Positions 34,566-46,239 of a stretch of DNA of 64,000 nucleotides are shown piece by piece. Numbering within the stretch: position 1 is the stretch's first letter; every line of letters begins with the position of its first letter. Source of the stretch: an uncultured Clostridia bacterium (lineage in GTDB: Bacteria; Bacillota; Clostridia; Oscillospirales; Acutalibacteraceae); the NCBI GenBank assembly GCA_944385105.1, contig CALWVR010000011.1:1-64000 (forward strand). The letters run 5' to 3'. The translations under genes were made by a program, and so were the position numbers. The notes beneath the pieces were generated by a model. It made no database searches. It worked only from the letters and a program-made list of their open reading frames with translations, and had not been told where the DNA came from.

Positions 34566-36476
34566 CTAACCCGTTTTACATCTTCTTGCTCGTTTTTTTA
34601 CACATTTATAATATGAAACTGAAAGTGGAGCTAAGTCTATAGAAATAGACTGATCATATCCATGTATTGGCTCTTTTTTTGTCTTTATGGCGTCTCCATT
34701 AAAAACACCACTACCGCCAAACTCCTCTTTATCAGACGAAAATACTTCACTATAGGTCCCTTCAAACGGTACGCCTATACAATAGTTATCCCTACGAACC
34801 GGTTGAAAATTACATACTACTATTAATTCTTTTCCTTTCTTATCTATTCTTCTAAAGCTTATAATACTCTGCTTATAGTCATCATTAGATATCCAAGAAA
34901 AGCCTTCCCATGAAAAATCATTTTCCCATAAAGGTTTATTTTCAAGATAGAAATGATTTAATTCTTTAAAGAATAGGTTAAGTTTTCTATGTGACTCAAA
35001 ATCAAAAAGCATCCAATCAAGCTCATTTTGGTAGTCCCACTCTTTAAACTGCCCGAATTCTGTGCCCATAAACAGAAGTTTCTTCCCGGGATGCGCCATC
35101 ATATATGACATAAACAATCTAACACTATCAAACTTTTGATTATATTCACCAGGCATCTTATTTATGAGTGAACCTTTGCCATAAACCACTTCATCATGAG
35201 ATATTGGTAATATGAAGTTTTCAGAGAAAGCATAAAAGAAAGAAAAAGTTATGTTCTTATGATTGTAGGACCTATAAAGCGGGTCTGTTGCCATATAGTT
35301 TAGCATATCGTTCATCCAGCCCATATTCCATTTATAGTTAAATCCTAGACCTCCTAAATCAGTAGGTCTTGACACAAGCGGCCATGAAGTTGATTCTTCT
35401 GCTATTATTATAGCTTTAGGAAATAGTAAAAATACTATTTCATTAAGCTTTTTCAAAAACTCTACCGCCTCTAGGTTTTCTTTTCCTCCGTTTTTGTTTG
35501 CAGTCCATTCACCATTTTTTCTGTTATAATCAAGGTACAACATAGATGCCACAGCGTCTACCCTTAAACCATCTATATGATATTTATCCAGCCAGAATAC
35601 AGCACTTGAAATTAAAAAGTCAACTACCTCTTTCTTTCCATAATCAAAGACCAAAGTACCCCATTGCTTATGCTCACCTTTTTTAGCATCACTATACTCA
35701 TAACAACAGGTACCATCAAATAAAGCAAGGCCATGTTCATCTTTTGGAAAGTGGGCGGGCACCCAGTCCATAATAACCCCTATTGAATTTTGATGACATA
35801 TATCAATAAATTTCATAAAGCCTTCTGGTGTTCCATACCTAGAAGTTGGTGCAAAATATCCCGTTACTTGATATCCCCAAGATGCATCATATGGATACTC
35901 CATCATAGGCATAAGTTCTATATGTGTGTACCCCATTTCCTTTACATATGGTACCAGCTCTTCTGCTAATTTTTCATAAGAAAAGAAATTTCCGTCTTTA
36001 TATTTTTTAAATGACGATGCATGAACTTCATATATATTCATTGGTAAATCATATTGGTTTTTATTTTCCTTGCCTTTTATCCATTTCTCATCATTCCAAG
36101 TGTAACAATCTATATCAAATATTTTAGACGCTGTATTTGGTCTTGTTTCACTGTGATATGCATACGGGTCTGCTTTCAATATTATTTTGCCTGTATTTGT
36201 CTCTATACTAAACTTATATAAAGTAAAGTTCCCCATATCATAGTCAATAAAACATTCCCATATACCATTCTCACCTATTTTTCTCATTTTATTTAAATTT
36301 TTATCCCAATTATTAAAGTCCCCCACAACGGATATACTTTTAGCATTTGGTGCATACGTCCTAAAGACTATTCCTCCATTTAACTTATGCGCTCCTAAGT
36401 AACTATACATTCTATAGTTTACGCCTTTATAAGTATCATCACATCTCTCTTCTTTCATTTTAACATCTACACTCAT
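34566..36476 (-). CDS. glgB: 1,4-alpha-glucan branching enzyme
   Basis: GH13 enzyme of 636 residues forming alpha-1,6 branches in glycogen. An N-terminal CBM48 domain ([11 protein letters not shown] near 50) is followed by the catalytic barrel: [14 protein letters not shown], nucleophile in [15 protein letters not shown] near 300, acid/base in AEESTSWP, and [12 protein letters not shown] near 420. It lacks the extra N1 module of long GlgB forms. It is first gene of the glycogen operon. Confidence 0.95.
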   Translation of the reverse strand: MSVDVKMKEERCDDTYKGVNYRMYSYLGAHKLNGGIVFRTYAPNAKSISVVGDFNNWDKNLNKMRKIGENGIWECFIDYDMGNFTLYKFSIETNTGKIILKADPYAYHSETRPNTASKIFDIDCYTWNDEKWIKGKENKNQYDLPMNIYEVHASSFKKYKDGNFFSYEKLAEELVPYVKEMGYTHIELMPMMEYPYDASWGYQVTGYFAPTSRYGTPEGFMKFIDICHQNSIGVIMDWVPAHFPKDEHGLALFDGTCCYEYSDAKKGEHKQWGTLVFDYGKKEVVDFLISSAVFWLDKYHIDGLRVDAVASMLYLDYNRKNGEWTANKNGGKENLEAVEFLKKLNEIVFLLFPKAIIIAEESTSWPLVSRPTDLGGLGFNYKWNMGWMNDMLNYMATDPLYRSYNHKNITFSFFYAFSENFILPISHDEVVYGKGSLINKMPGEYNQKFDSVRLFMSYMMAHPGKKLLFMGTEFGQFKEWDYQNELDWMLFDFESHRKLNLFFKELNHFYLENKPLWENDFSWEGFSWISNDDYKQSIISFRRIDKKGKELIVVCNFQPVRRDNYCIGVPFEGTYSEVFSSDKEEFGGSGVFNGDAIKTKKEPIHGYDQSISIDLAPLSVSYYKCVKKRARRCKTG

Positions 36477-36524
36477 ATCCGTCTTTCTCCTTAAATTTAT
36501 TTATGTTAAAAAAAATATACCACA

Positions 36525-36548
36525 TTTATTGTGTCGAATAACAATAAA
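36525..36548. promoter_or_regulatory. Inverted repeat upstream of glgB
   Basis: TTTATTGT (36525-36532) / ACAATAAA (36541-36548), perfect 8 bp with an 8-nt centre, about 50 bases before the glgB start and just upstream of a possible minus-strand -10 box (TATATT). It is a possible operator for the glycogen operon. Confidence 0.35.
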
Positions 36549-36598
36549 AAAAACACACTTATTTGAATATTAAATTTTTTATTTTGTAAATAAAAATG

Positions 36599-36627
36599 TT
36601 GATAAACAAAAAAATATATTATATAAT
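36599..36627 (+). promoter_or_regulatory. Strong promoter of the GG-leader-like peptide gene
   Basis: TTGATA (36599-36604), 17 nt, TATAAT (36622-36627): the best consensus promoter I found in the window, about 33 nt before the ATG. Confidence 0.7.
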
Positions 36628-36658
36628 ATATATAAATCGATGAAAGGAGGTTTAAAAT

Positions 36659-36940
36659 ATGGACAATAAGAAAAAACTTAACTTAGACGATTTAAATTCA
36701 ATAAGCGGTGGAACAATGTATCTTAGCAAAGAGGAACAAACTCTACTAGAAGATGCAGTTAATAAAGCAACAGAAAAAAATTTACCTGCAGATCACTACA
36801 TCAGTATGCTAGGAGCTATAAACTTTAAAAAATACCAAGAAAATAAAAAGAAAAACCCAGAAGTAGCCCAAAAGTATCTTGATCTATCTCAGTCCTACTA
36901 TAACATCTATAATCAAATGAATAATGAGCTAAATAATTAA
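36659..36940 (+). CDS. Small protein with double-glycine leader-like N-terminus
   Basis: 93-residue protein starting MDNKKKLNLDDLNSISGGT. The pattern of spaced Leu/Ile residues ending in GG matches leaders cut by C39-peptidase ABC exporters (bacteriocin-type signal). The remaining 75 residues are helical, Lys/Asn/Gln-rich, without Cys or strong hydrophobic segment. It has a consensus promoter, an AAAGGAGG ribosome site and its own terminator, so it is a strongly expressed single gene. No exporter, immunity or modification gene is in the window. It may be a peptide pheromone, bacteriocin-like or secreted effector; a soluble intracellular protein with a chance GG is the alternative. Confidence 0.7.
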   Translation: MDNKKKLNLDDLNSISGGTMYLSKEEQTLLEDAVNKATEKNLPADHYISMLGAINFKKYQENKKKNPEVAQKYLDLSQSYYNIYNQMNNELNN

Positions 36941-36951
36941 TATCATTAAAC

Positions 36952-36990
36952 AAAAAAGACTAAGCCTTATAACTTAGTCTTTTTTATTTT
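36952..36990. terminator. Bidirectional terminator
   Basis: 13-bp stem AAAAAAGACTAAG (36952-36964) / CTTAGTCTTTTTT (36973-36985), 8-nt loop, between the small peptide gene and gap. Confidence 0.9.
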
Positions 36991-37000
36991 TAGTTAAATT

Positions 37001-39014
<2,014 letters not shown>

Positions 39015-39054
39015 TTAACATTACCTCCAAAATTTTCTTTAAATTCACAAATAT

Positions 39055-39104
39055 ATTTTACTTCTTTATTTCTAATTTGTAAATACCCCGTTTAAAAATA
39101 TAAT
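39055..39104. promoter_or_regulatory. Overlapping divergent promoters
   Basis: Minus strand: TTTACA (39078-39083), 17 nt, TAAAAT (39055-39060) for the membrane protein-gap unit. Plus strand: TTGTAA (39077-39082), 16 nt, TATAAT (39099-39104) for spoIID. The two -35 boxes share five bases, so RNA polymerase binding would be mutually exclusive. Confidence 0.5.
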
Positions 39105-39128
39105 TTTTAATATCAAGGAGCACTCAAT

Positions 39129-40130
39129 ATGATTAAAAAAAAGATTCTGTTTAGTTTAGTTTTGTTAACTCTTATTTTAATCTTACCCATTATAGTTTCA
39201 TATTTTAGAATAAATAACATTCAACACAATATGGGGAGTCTTATTAAAACATCTTCTACTAAAAATTATAGAAAAGATGTTGAGCCTTTTACTGTTTTTG
39301 ATAAGAGTACTAACCAAATACATACGGTGCCGGCTAATGAATTTATATATAGTAGCGTTGCCTGTGAGATGCCTCCTTATTTTGAAGATGAAGCAATTAA
39401 GGCTCAAGCTGTAGCTGCATTTACATACTTTAGTAATCTAAAGGAGAAGCAAAAACTATCTTGTGATCCTAACTTAAAGGGAGCGGACTTCTCCATTGAC
39501 TCAAAGAACAAAATATACTACATGACTAAAGAACAACTTAGAGAACAGTGGAAAGAAAACTTTGATCAGTATTATAATCGATACGTATCTTTAGTAGATT
39601 CTGTACTCTATGAAAGTTTACAGCAAAACAATAAATTTATCGAAGCATTATATCACTCTATTTCATCTGGAGTCACTGAAAATATTTCTGATGTATTTGG
39701 TGGACCTGAACTTAACTATCTAGTTTCTGTACCTAGTCCTGGTGACTTATTAGCTCCAGGTTACCAGTCTATAAAGCAATTTTCAATTGATGAATTTAAG
39801 TCTATATGCAGCTCAACTTGGCCGTCTTCTAAACTTGGTGTTGTATCTCCTGACACTATAAAAATTGAAGAAAAAACTAAAGGAGGTATGGTAAAAAAGA
39901 TACTTATAGGTGAGACTTCAATTAGCGGACAAGAAATTAGAAAAGTCTTCTCTTTAAGGTCATCTACATTTGATATTGTCATATCTGAAAGTCAAGTAGA
40001 ATTTCTTGTACGAGGATATGGGCATGGAGTGGGCATGAGTCAATATGGCGCTAATTACATGGCTGGTCAAGGTGCTAACTACAAACAAATACTCTTACAT
40101 TATTATAAAAACGTATCAATTTGCAAATAA
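39129..40130 (+). CDS. spoIID: Stage II sporulation protein D
   Basis: Peptidoglycan lytic transglycosylase of the engulfment DMP machine, 333 residues. An N-terminal membrane anchor (residues 8-26) is followed by the SpoIID domain: catalytic glutamate in VACEMPPYFEDEAIKAQAVAA near 80, LYHSISSGVTEN near 179, and the C-terminal RGYGHGVGMSQYGAN. The serine in HSISSG replaces the more usual glycine. It is monocistronic; spoIIIAA-AH, spoIIP and spoIIQ are not here. Confidence 0.93.
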   Translation: MIKKKILFSLVLLTLILILPIIVSYFRINNIQHNMGSLIKTSSTKNYRKDVEPFTVFDKSTNQIHTVPANEFIYSSVACEMPPYFEDEAIKAQAVAAFTYFSNLKEKQKLSCDPNLKGADFSIDSKNKIYYMTKEQLREQWKENFDQYYNRYVSLVDSVLYESLQQNNKFIEALYHSISSGVTENISDVFGGPELNYLVSVPSPGDLLAPGYQSIKQFSIDEFKSICSSTWPSSKLGVVSPDTIKIEEKTKGGMVKKILIGETSISGQEIRKVFSLRSSTFDIVISESQVEFLVRGYGHGVGMSQYGANYMAGQGANYKQILLHYYKNVSICK

Positions 40131-40132
40131 AA

Positions 40133-40170
40133 AAGAGTAAAACTCATCATGTTTTACTCTTCTTTTTTTC
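40133..40170. terminator. Bidirectional terminator
   Basis: AAGAGTAAAAC (40133-40143) / GTTTTACTCTT (40151-40161), 7-nt loop, with T-runs on both outgoing strands. Confidence 0.88.
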
Positions 40171-40195
40171 AATTATTATTTAATATAAATTAGTC

Positions 40196-40666
40196 CTAAT
40201 TCTTCAAATCAGGATCTTTTACTTCATCATTATATGCTTGCTTAAATCCATCAATGTTGTTTTTAAACCCTGAGGTAACTTTATCCTTTATGAAGTTAGA
40301 AATAGATTCAGATATTTCTTGTGCCTTCTTTACAGCTTTGCTTTCCTTAATCTCTGTAAAATCAGAGTCCTTTTCTATTTCTTCTTTTTTCTCATTAAGT
40401 ATTTTGTTCATCTTTGCAGCCTTTGCACCTAAATGCCTTCCAAGCTCACCGTTAGGAGAAAACTTACTTAATGCTATACCTCCAGCGGTCATTCCTGCTG
40501 CTGCAACAAAAATCTTATAGAATATTCCGCATTTTCTCTTCTCTTCCTGGACAGTATTAACATATGCTTCTCCAGATTTTCCTCCTTGCATAGCGCTGCA
40601 ATTAAAAGTACAAAAACAGGTAGAAGTAATTGATACAACTAAAATTATAGATAATATTTTTTTCAT
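40196..40666 (-). CDS. Small exported protein, function unknown
   Basis: 156 residues. Signal peptide MKKILSIILVVSITSTCFC ending near NCSAM, a short segment, a hydrophobic stretch near 50-65 (IFVAAAGMTAGGIAL), then a long charged helical tail rich in Lys and Glu. Start at 40666 (MKKI) rather than 40672, from spacing to CTAGGAG. It is similar in plan but not obviously in sequence to the protein at 30052-30624. No domain recognised. Confidence 0.62.
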   Translation of the reverse strand: MKKILSIILVVSITSTCFCTFNCSAMQGGKSGEAYVNTVQEEKRKCGIFYKIFVAAAGMTAGGIALSKFSPNGELGRHLGAKAAKMNKILNEKKEEIEKDSDFTEIKESKAVKKAQEISESISNFIKDKVTSGFKNNIDGFKQAYNDEVKDPDLKN

Positions 40667-40809
40667 TATCACACTCTCCTAGCATTTTATCATAATTATA
40701 ACATAAAAAGCTTATTTTTTTTTATTTTTAAGAATAATTTAATATTTCGTAATAAGTCCTCCATATTAACTACATTAAGTATTAAAATTTGTATACTTTT
40801 TCCGTCAGC

Positions 40810-41487
40810 CTAATCGTCGTTTCCATTCGGCACTATTGCTAAACTTAAACCTAAGACTTTTCCTGCACCAGCTTCTAACAAAGTCAAAGCACATTCTGCC
40901 ATAGTATTTCCAGTTGTAACTACGTCATCACAAATTAATATCGTCTTATCCTTTAAGTTCTCAACTCTCTTTGCTTTATATGCTCCTCTAACATTTTCCT
41001 TTCTCATTACAAAAGGTATTTCATGTTGTATTTTATTATTTTTTACCTTTATAAGAAATTCAGCATAAGGAACATTTATTTCTTTACTAACACTTTTAGC
41101 TAATAACTTCGATTGATTATATCCTCTTTCATTTAATCTTTTCTTATGCAACGGCACACTTGTAATATAGTCAATTTTATCTTTAAAGAATCCTCTCCTG
41201 CAAGTCATCGCCATTATAGCTCCTAAATTTCTTCCATAATTCCTCTTTTCTCTAAACTTTAATTTATAAATTGCACTCTTTATTGGATCTTTATATAAAA
41301 ATGGCGAAAATATTTGAAGTCTTCCACCGCAGTCAATAACCTCACGCCTTCTATGCAAAGATATTTCAACTTTCCTCTCACAGTTTTTACACATGATTTC
41401 ATCATATTTAATGATGTCGTCACAAAATGGACATTTATTAGGAAAAAATATTGCCTCCAACCTTTCTAATTTACTCACTATTTCCAC
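40810..41487 (-). CDS. comF: ComF family phosphoribosyltransferase-like protein
   Basis: 225 residues with an N-terminal zinc finger (CPFC...CKNC, residues 19-37) and a PRTase domain with the PRPP-binding signature ILICDDVVTTGNTMAE near 186. In competent bacteria ComF helps process incoming single-stranded DNA; in non-competent clostridia its role is unclear. It overlaps recD2 by 17 bases, supporting a shared DNA role. Confidence 0.9.
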   Translation of the reverse strand: MEIVSKLERLEAIFFPNKCPFCDDIIKYDEIMCKNCERKVEISLHRRREVIDCGGRLQIFSPFLYKDPIKSAIYKLKFREKRNYGRNLGAIMAMTCRRGFFKDKIDYITSVPLHKKRLNERGYNQSKLLAKSVSKEINVPYAEFLIKVKNNKIQHEIPFVMRKENVRGAYKAKRVENLKDKTILICDDVVTTGNTMAECALTLLEAGAGKVLGLSLAIVPNGNDD

Positions 41488-43687
41488 TACCCTTAATTAA
41501 AAATGAATAAAGTCCTGAATACCTACGTGTTTTCTTATTATTCTCTACCATTCTCTTTACTGTGATTTTTGTTCCAACCATAATCATTTTCGATCTTGCT
41601 CTGGTAACCCCTGTATACAGTAAGTTTCTATAGTAAAGTTGAGGCGCTCCATAGTACATTGGCATTACAACTGCTTCAAATTCACTTCCTTGGCTTTTAT
41701 GCACCGTTATAGCATAGGCTAAATCTAAATCGCTTGCATTCTCAATATCATACTTTGCATATTTATTATCAAACTTTACCAACATCGTAGATTCTTCTTT
41801 GTCTATATTTACAAGTATACCTATGTCTCCATTAAATACCCCCTCGCCACTTGTTCCGTCCTCTCTGGCATACATTATATTATAATTATTTCTAATTTGC
41901 ATTACCTTGTCGCCTTCTCGAAACGTCACTCCATTAATATTTATCTCTTTCTTTTCATAGGATCTAGGATTTATCTCGTCTTGTAAAACCTTATTTATAT
42001 TAATAGTTCCTAGCGGACCTTTTTTCCCAGGACATATTACTTGTACATCAAACAACGGCGAATACCCATAAGCTTCCGGTAATCTTCTATTGCATAAGTC
42101 TCTTATTGTATCACTTATTATTTGCGGTTGATTTACTTCTATAAAGAAAAAATCATTGTCTTTCCTATCTAAATCCGGCATTTCACCATTAACAATCTTA
42201 TGTGCATTGGTCACTATTAAGCTTTGCATAGACTGTCTAAATATCTCTTTTAATTCTACTACCGGCAATGTTTCACTCATTATTAAATCTGCAAGTACAT
42301 TTCCCGCTCCTACAGATGGTAGCTGATCCCTATCTCCTACTATTATAAGCCTACATCCAAGAGGCAATGCCCTTAAAATGCTATCAAATAGCAGAGAATC
42401 AACCATTGAAAATTCATCTAAAATAAGAGAGTCACAGTCAAGTAGGTTCCTCTCATTCCTCTTAAAATAAGGCCTATCTTCTTTATCCCATTCAACCTCC
42501 AGCATTCTATGTATAGTTTTTGCTTCCTTACCCGTTATTAAAGACATCCTTTGCGCCGCTCTTCCCGTTGGCGCCGCTAAATATACCTTTTCACCGTTTC
42601 TTTCAAGTATATTTATTATCGCATTAAGTGTTGTAGTCTTTCCTGTTCCAGGACCCCCTGTTAAAATTAGCAGCCCCTCTTCAAGCGCTTTCTTTATAGC
42701 TTCCTTTTGCAATTTGGCATATTCTATTCCTTCTGTCTGCTCAATTGTTTTAATGTATTCCTTAGCTCCTGTTATTTTCTGCGCTGGAAAACGCAGCATC
42801 ATTAAAAGTCGACTTGCCGAATATACCTCTGCTTGGTGTACCTTATTACTAAATATAAAGTCTCTACCTGAAATAACTTCTAAAGCAACCGTTCTATCTT
42901 CCACTAAGCTTTTTAGCGCTTTTTCTACATCCTCTAATGGTACTGATAAGTAATTTGCCGATGCCTCTAATAATTTATCTTTTGGCAAACAAGTATGCCC
43001 GTTGTTCATATTATAGACAAGCACATATATTATCCCTGCTCTTATACGACATAAGTTATTTTGAGAAATACTAATACTCGCAGCTATCTTATCTGCCTTA
43101 TCAAAGTTTATATTAAAAGGTTCTTCGCATATACAATATGGATTTTCATTTATTTTCTCAATTGCTTCATTTTCATACATTTTAAATATCTTTATAGCTT
43201 CTTCCGGTGTAATCCCATAATTTCCAAGATACACCATAAGCTCTCGTATACCAAATATTTTATTAAACTCCTCTGAAATCTTCTTTGCTTTACTAGAGGT
43301 TATTCCCTTGATGCAGGTTAGCCTTTCGGGTTCTTTTTCAATTACCTCTAGCGTCTTATCCTTAAACATTTCCACAAGTTTACTTGCAGTAGATACCCCT
43401 ATGCCTTTTATTACTCCTGAAGATAAATACTTTAAAATAGCTGCCGTTGTGGTGGGCATAGACCTCTCACAAGCTTCAACACTAAATTGTTCTCCGAATG
43501 TAGGATGACTTTTAAATTCACCAATTAGTTTAAGGTCTTCCCCAACACTTACACACGGCATTATTCCAACTGCTGTTACTGTTCCATCTTCTACTTCAAG
43601 TTCTATAACACTATAACCATTTTGCTCATTCCGAAAGATAATTCTGTCAACCGACCCCTTTATTTCAAATAAAGTCTTTCTTTGCAA
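41471..43687 (-). CDS. recD2: RecD2 ATP-dependent DNA helicase
   Basis: 738-residue SF1B 5'-3' helicase of the RecBC-independent type. An N-terminal OB/HhH region (GVIKGIGVSTASKLVEMF near 93) precedes the motor: Walker A GGPGTGKTTTLNAI near 343, DEFSMVDS, GDRDQLPSVGAGNVLAD and the C-terminal VHKSQGSEF. It starts at TTG after AAGGAAG. It lies only 38 nt after pdp with no terminator seen, so it may be read from the nucleoside operon. Confidence 0.94.
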   Translation of the reverse strand: MQRKTLFEIKGSVDRIIFRNEQNGYSVIELEVEDGTVTAVGIMPCVSVGEDLKLIGEFKSHPTFGEQFSVEACERSMPTTTAAILKYLSSGVIKGIGVSTASKLVEMFKDKTLEVIEKEPERLTCIKGITSSKAKKISEEFNKIFGIRELMVYLGNYGITPEEAIKIFKMYENEAIEKINENPYCICEEPFNINFDKADKIAASISISQNNLCRIRAGIIYVLVYNMNNGHTCLPKDKLLEASANYLSVPLEDVEKALKSLVEDRTVALEVISGRDFIFSNKVHQAEVYSASRLLMMLRFPAQKITGAKEYIKTIEQTEGIEYAKLQKEAIKKALEEGLLILTGGPGTGKTTTLNAIINILERNGEKVYLAAPTGRAAQRMSLITGKEAKTIHRMLEVEWDKEDRPYFKRNERNLLDCDSLILDEFSMVDSLLFDSILRALPLGCRLIIVGDRDQLPSVGAGNVLADLIMSETLPVVELKEIFRQSMQSLIVTNAHKIVNGEMPDLDRKDNDFFFIEVNQPQIISDTIRDLCNRRLPEAYGYSPLFDVQVICPGKKGPLGTININKVLQDEINPRSYEKKEININGVTFREGDKVMQIRNNYNIMYAREDGTSGEGVFNGDIGILVNIDKEESTMLVKFDNKYAKYDIENASDLDLAYAITVHKSQGSEFEAVVMPMYYGAPQLYYRNLLYTGVTRARSKMIMVGTKITVKRMVENNKKTRRYSGLYSFLIKGSGNSE

Positions 43688-43725
43688 AAACTCACTTCCT
43701 TTAGTTTTTTTATCTAATTATAATG

Positions 43726-45048
43726 TTAAAATTTTTCTACTCCATCTCTCGTTACTCTTGCTAAAATTGCAGGTACAGGCTTTGGTGCTTCAGTTTCTAT
43801 ATGTATATTCATATTAAGCAGCTTCTCAGCTTCCAAGCATTTTTCAATTGAAGAGGAATAAAAAGTAGCGATCTTTTCTCCCTTCTTAACCTTATCTCCA
43901 ACGTTTTTATTTAGCACTATTCCTGCACTGTAGTCAATTGAACTTTCCTTTGTTTCTCTTCCTGCACCTAAAATCATTGAAGCGATTCCGCATATTTCCG
44001 TATTCATAGAATTTATAATTCCATCATCCTTAGATAAAACTTCATGGCTTACCTTAGCTACATCAAATTTCTTATTATCCTCAATAACAGTCACATCCCC
44101 TCCTTGAAGCTTTACCATTTGTTTAAACTTCTCAAATGCACTCCCATCATTGAGTACTCTATGTGCTGCTATTCTACATTCTTCTAGATTTCCAAATTTT
44201 GCTAGATAAAGCATATTAGCAGCAAGTTCTATACACATATTTGTTAAGTCTTCAGGACCCTCTCCCTTTAATGTATTGCATGCTTCTATTACCTCTAGTG
44301 AATTCCCTATAGCCTTTCCTAACGGTCTATCCATATCTGTTATTAGTGCAATAGTCCTCTTACCTACACTTTCCCCTATGTCGACCATTAAACTTGCAAG
44401 CTTGATTCCTTCATCTATGTTTTTCATAAATGCTCCACTGCCTACTTTCACGTCAAGCAATATGCAGTCAGAACCAGCAGCTATCTTTTTACTCATAATA
44501 CTTGAAGCTATAAGTGGAATACTTGCCACTGTCGCCGTTACATCCCTTAATGCATATAACTTCTTATCTGAAGGCACTAAATTTCCTGTTTGACTTATTA
44601 TACTAAGTCCTGCCTCTTTCACTATTGAAAAAAATTCATTCCTATCTATACTTGTTCTAAAACCCGGTATAGACTCTAATTTATCTATAGTCCCCCCTGT
44701 ATGGCCAAGACCTCTTCCGCTCATTTTTGCAACCTTTACTCCCAGCGCTGCAACTATTGGTGATATTATTAATGTTGTTTTATCTCCTACTCCTCCTGTG
44801 CTATGTTTATCAACCTTTATCCCGTCAATAGAAGATAAGTCAACAGTATCCCCTGATTTTGCCATGCACATTGTAAGATTGACTGTCTCCTCTACACTCA
44901 TACCATTAAAATAAATAGCTACAAGCAAAGCTGCAACTTGATAGTCCGGTATTTCTTCATTTATATATGCTTTTGTAAAAAACTCTATCTCTTCCTTCGA
45001 AAGATTGCCTCCGTCTCTTTTCTTGGCTATTATGTCATACATTCTCAT
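43726..45048 (-). CDS. pdp: Pyrimidine-nucleoside phosphorylase
   Basis: 440-residue enzyme cleaving uridine, thymidine and deoxyuridine to base and (deoxy)ribose 1-phosphate. It has the family signature near 110 (MSGRGLGHTGGTIDKLES), phosphate site KHSTGGVGDKTTLI near 80 and a C-terminal barrel-sandwich domain. It is last of the salvage genes in this operon. Thymidine phosphorylase (DeoA) is a close alternative, and the two are hard to separate by eye. Confidence 0.92.
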   Translation of the reverse strand: MRMYDIIAKKRDGGNLSKEEIEFFTKAYINEEIPDYQVAALLVAIYFNGMSVEETVNLTMCMAKSGDTVDLSSIDGIKVDKHSTGGVGDKTTLIISPIVAALGVKVAKMSGRGLGHTGGTIDKLESIPGFRTSIDRNEFFSIVKEAGLSIISQTGNLVPSDKKLYALRDVTATVASIPLIASSIMSKKIAAGSDCILLDVKVGSGAFMKNIDEGIKLASLMVDIGESVGKRTIALITDMDRPLGKAIGNSLEVIEACNTLKGEGPEDLTNMCIELAANMLYLAKFGNLEECRIAAHRVLNDGSAFEKFKQMVKLQGGDVTVIEDNKKFDVAKVSHEVLSKDDGIINSMNTEICGIASMILGAGRETKESSIDYSAGIVLNKNVGDKVKKGEKIATFYSSSIEKCLEAEKLLNMNIHIETEAPKPVPAILARVTRDGVEKF

Positions 45049-45060
45049 ATGTTCTTCCCC

Positions 45061-45483
45061 CTATTCCAAATTAGCTGGACCAAAACCCAGTGGTAAAAGC
45101 TCCTTTAGTTTAAATGTTTTTATGTCATCAAAACTACTTGCAAGTATTATTTCAAACTCATCTTTATCACAAAATTCCATCATTACCTGTCTACATACTC
45201 CGCACGGAGGACATAGTTCACTTATCTCCTTATCTGCTTCTCCTCCAACCACAGCTATAGCTTCAAACTCTAAAACCCCTTCGCTAACCGCCTTAAAAAA
45301 CGCCGTCCGTTCAGCACAGCTTGTTGGAGTATATGCTGCTGATTCTATATTACATCCCCTATAAATTTTTCCGTTCTTTGCTAGCAATGCTGCTCCTACA
45401 TTAAAATGGGAATACGGTGTATATGATAACTTCCTAGCTTCACATGCTTCCTTTACCAAATTTAATTTCTTATTTAAATCCAT
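45061..45483 (-). CDS. cdd: Cytidine deaminase
   Basis: 140-residue zinc enzyme converting (deoxy)cytidine to (deoxy)uridine, which Pdp then cleaves. Motifs: NIESAAYTPTSCAERTAFFKA with catalytic Glu and first zinc Cys near 53, and PPCGVCRQVMMEF near 90 with the other two zinc cysteines. It lies 12 nt before pdp. Confidence 0.94.
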   Translation of the reverse strand: MDLNKKLNLVKEACEARKLSYTPYSHFNVGAALLAKNGKIYRGCNIESAAYTPTSCAERTAFFKAVSEGVLEFEAIAVVGGEADKEISELCPPCGVCRQVMMEFCDKDEFEIILASSFDDIKTFKLKELLPLGFGPANLE

Positions 45484-45516
45484 AAAAAACTCTCCTTAAT
45501 TTATTCTATATAAGCA

Positions 45517-45548
45517 AACCAGCCCGCTAGTTTTAAAGCGAGCTGGTT
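45517..45548. terminator. Hairpin between deoC and cdd
   Basis: AACCAGC-C-CGCT / AGCG-A-GCTGGTT (45517-45528 and 45537-45548). On the minus strand the central mismatch becomes a G-U pair. There is no U-run on the minus strand, so it more likely adjusts read-through or mRNA stability inside the operon than ends it. Confidence 0.5.
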
Positions 45549-45556
45549 TTTAATCT

Positions 45557-46222
45557 TTAGTAGCCAAAAGATGCTTCGTTTTTTACTATCTTGACTATCC
45601 TACTCGTTCCTAGTCTACTAGCTCCAAGTAAAATAAATCTTTCTGCATCTTCTATCGATGTTATCCCTCCAGCTGCTTTTATCTTGACTGTTCCACCAAT
45701 GTGTTCTGAGAACAGTGCAACATCTTCAAATGTTGCACCTGCTTTCGAAAAACCTGTGGATGTTTTTATAAAATCAGCTCCCGATTCTGTTACTATTTTA
45801 CACATTTTTATTTTTTCTTCATCAGTTAGTAAACATGTCTCAACGATAACTTTTAAAATCTTCTTTCCACATGCAGCTTTAACCTTCTTTATCTCTTCAA
45901 GCTGTAAGTCAAATTTCTTATCTTTTATATAACCAAGATTAACAACCATATCTATCTCATCTGCACCATTCTTAATTGCATCTATGGTCTCAAAAACCTT
46001 ACTTTCTGTTGTATTATATCCGTTAGGAAACCCCACAACTGTACATACAGTCATTCTGGTTCCAAGATAGTCTCTAGCAAACTTTACATATGCTGGAGGT
46101 ATACATACCGATGCTGTACCATACTTTAAAGCATCATCACATATTACTTTTATATCTTCTTCCCTTGCATCTTGACTTAGTAAAGTATGATCAACCTTAG
46201 ATAATATCTCTTTTATGTCCAT
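45557..46222 (-). CDS. deoC: Deoxyribose-phosphate aldolase
   Basis: 221-residue class I aldolase splitting deoxyribose 5-phosphate into glyceraldehyde 3-phosphate and acetaldehyde. Schiff-base lysine in [16 protein letters not shown] near 152, the other key residues in KVIVETCLL near 124 and KAAGGI near 182. Its products enter glycolysis (gap is in the window). Confidence 0.95.
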   Translation of the reverse strand: MDIKEILSKVDHTLLSQDAREEDIKVICDDALKYGTASVCIPPAYVKFARDYLGTRMTVCTVVGFPNGYNTTESKVFETIDAIKNGADEIDMVVNLGYIKDKKFDLQLEEIKKVKAACGKKILKVIVETCLLTDEEKIKMCKIVTESGADFIKTSTGFSKAGATFEDVALFSEHIGGTVKIKAAGGITSIEDAERFILLGASRLGTSRIVKIVKNEASFGY

Positions 46223-46239
46223 AACCGCTCCTTAAAGTT

